The notes under the pieces are model-generated. The model did not search any database. It saw only the letters and a list, made by a program, of their open reading frames with translations, and had not been told where the DNA came from. 28,125 nt of DNA from Pseudomonas sp. ACM7. Lineage in GTDB: Bacteria > Pseudomonadota > Gammaproteobacteria > Pseudomonadales > Pseudomonadaceae. Shown piece by piece: positions 27,831 to 28,125 of this stretch (position 1 is the stretch's first letter; each line of letters begins with the position of its first letter). The position numbers and the translations under genes are program-made. The DNA lies in the NCBI RefSeq assembly GCF_004136015.1, contig NZ_CP024866.1, positions 1,431,189 through 1,459,313 on the forward strand, given 5' to 3'.

Positions 27831-28125
27831 ATCGAGTAGGAGGCGGCTTTACAGCCGCCGTCCTCTCACACCACCGTACGTACGGATCCGTATACGGCGG
27901 TTCAAGCTATGCGGCTAAGCCGGTTTATCGTATCCAGTACCGAAACTAACCCAAGCTGACCCCATAGTTTCTTCGGCAGCGCCTGATTCATATGAGATGC
28001 GCCTGAGCTCCACCATGGGCCTCGGCCATTGAAGGCTGATTTGCAGGCGCGAGCTTCGCTAAGCCCCAGGCGCATCAAGTTACGTGCCCTCGTTGAGGGC
28101 CGCTTCCATTGTCGCCAGACGACGC
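27831..28125 (-). mobile_element. Group II intron, 3' end (domains V-VI and maturase tail)
   Basis: Reading the minus strand, the maturase tail is followed by a 34-nt domain V (27903-27870, starting GAACCGCCGTATACGG and closing with TACGGTGGT) and a domain VI hairpin GGCGGCT-GTAA-AGCCGCC (27859-27842). The element finishes CCTACTCGAT at 27831, an AY end as expected for a group II intron. The rest extends past the window. It sits 69 bases upstream of the aminotransferase start, in the same orientation. Confidence 0.85.
27902..28123 (-). CDS. ltrA: Group II intron reverse transcriptase/maturase, C-terminal tail (partial)
   Basis: The last 73 residues of a maturase run in from the window edge, beginning VVWRQWKRPSTRARNLMRLG. 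The W-x-x-WK-P, GLSEARACKSAFNGRGPWW and LWGQLGLVSVLD segments are those of the maturase (domain X) end of bacterial intron reverse transcriptases. No HNH endonuclease motif follows: the protein stops at TGA 27904-27902, which overlaps the first bases of RNA domain V. The 5' part, with the polymerase domain, is outside the window. Confidence 0.85.
   Translation of the reverse strand, partial: VVWRQWKRPSTRARNLMRLGLSEARACKSAFNGRGPWWSSGASHMNQALPKKLWGQLGLVSVLDTINRLSRIA

Overview
The window looks like a chromosomal segment of a fluorescent-group Pseudomonas. The evidence is moderately high GC, Pseudomonas-type core proteins (GuaA, GuaB, XseA, LeuA), and many copies of the typical pseudomonad REP palindromes (GCGAGCAAGC...GCTCCCACA and GTAGGAGCTGCCGAAGG). 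Both ends are mobile DNA: the C-terminal end of an IS66-type transposase on the left, and the 3' end of a group II intron with the tail of its maturase on the right.

Left part (1-1000). After the IS66 remnant comes a roughly 230-nt leader with strong, nested, mutually exclusive inverted repeats. It ends on the ribosome binding site of a small DUF6124/DUF3077-like gene. The layout recalls the C4 antisense RNA of phages P1/P7.

Trehalose block (1001-9368). Five minus-strand genes form a self-contained trehalose phosphotransferase operon: treP (EIIBC), treC (trehalose-6-phosphate hydrolase), a LamB-type porin, a fused EIIA-HPr-EI protein carrying the general and sugar-specific phosphotransfer steps, and a small EIIB-like protein that lacks the phosphorylatable cysteine. 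A divergent treR lies upstream. Two mirror-image 16-bp operators sit in the treP-treR gap.

Toxin block (9502-15776). Two tandem plus-strand genes encode paralogous proteins of about 1030 residues. Their first ~460 residues (a DUF6543/ToxA_N-like module plus a hydrophobic segment) are nearly identical. Their C-terminal halves carry a Tiki/EreA/ChaN-like domain resembling the C2 region of Pasteurella toxin and the MARTX Ras/Rap1 protease RRSP. The second copy keeps all four expected catalytic positions (E719, H721, E748, H861). The first has lost three of them (L751, R778, N885) and looks like a pseudoenzyme. This active/inactive toxin pair is the most interesting system in the window. No immunity gene, secretion gene or chaperone is visible beside it.

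Core block (15783-25679). A bidirectional terminator separates the toxins from guaA and guaB (GMP synthesis). Then come a zinc-ribbon protein of unknown function, a TauE/SafE permease, xseA, a secreted M23 peptidase, a small unknown gene, and leuA with a possible translationally coupled upstream reading frame.

Right part (25714-28125). A REP pair is followed by an overlapping gene pair for an omega-amidase and a methionine/glutamine-type aminotransferase, which together form a transaminase/omega-amidase salvage route. The group II intron end lies 69 nt upstream of the aminotransferase start.

No rRNA, tRNA or CRISPR array was recognised.
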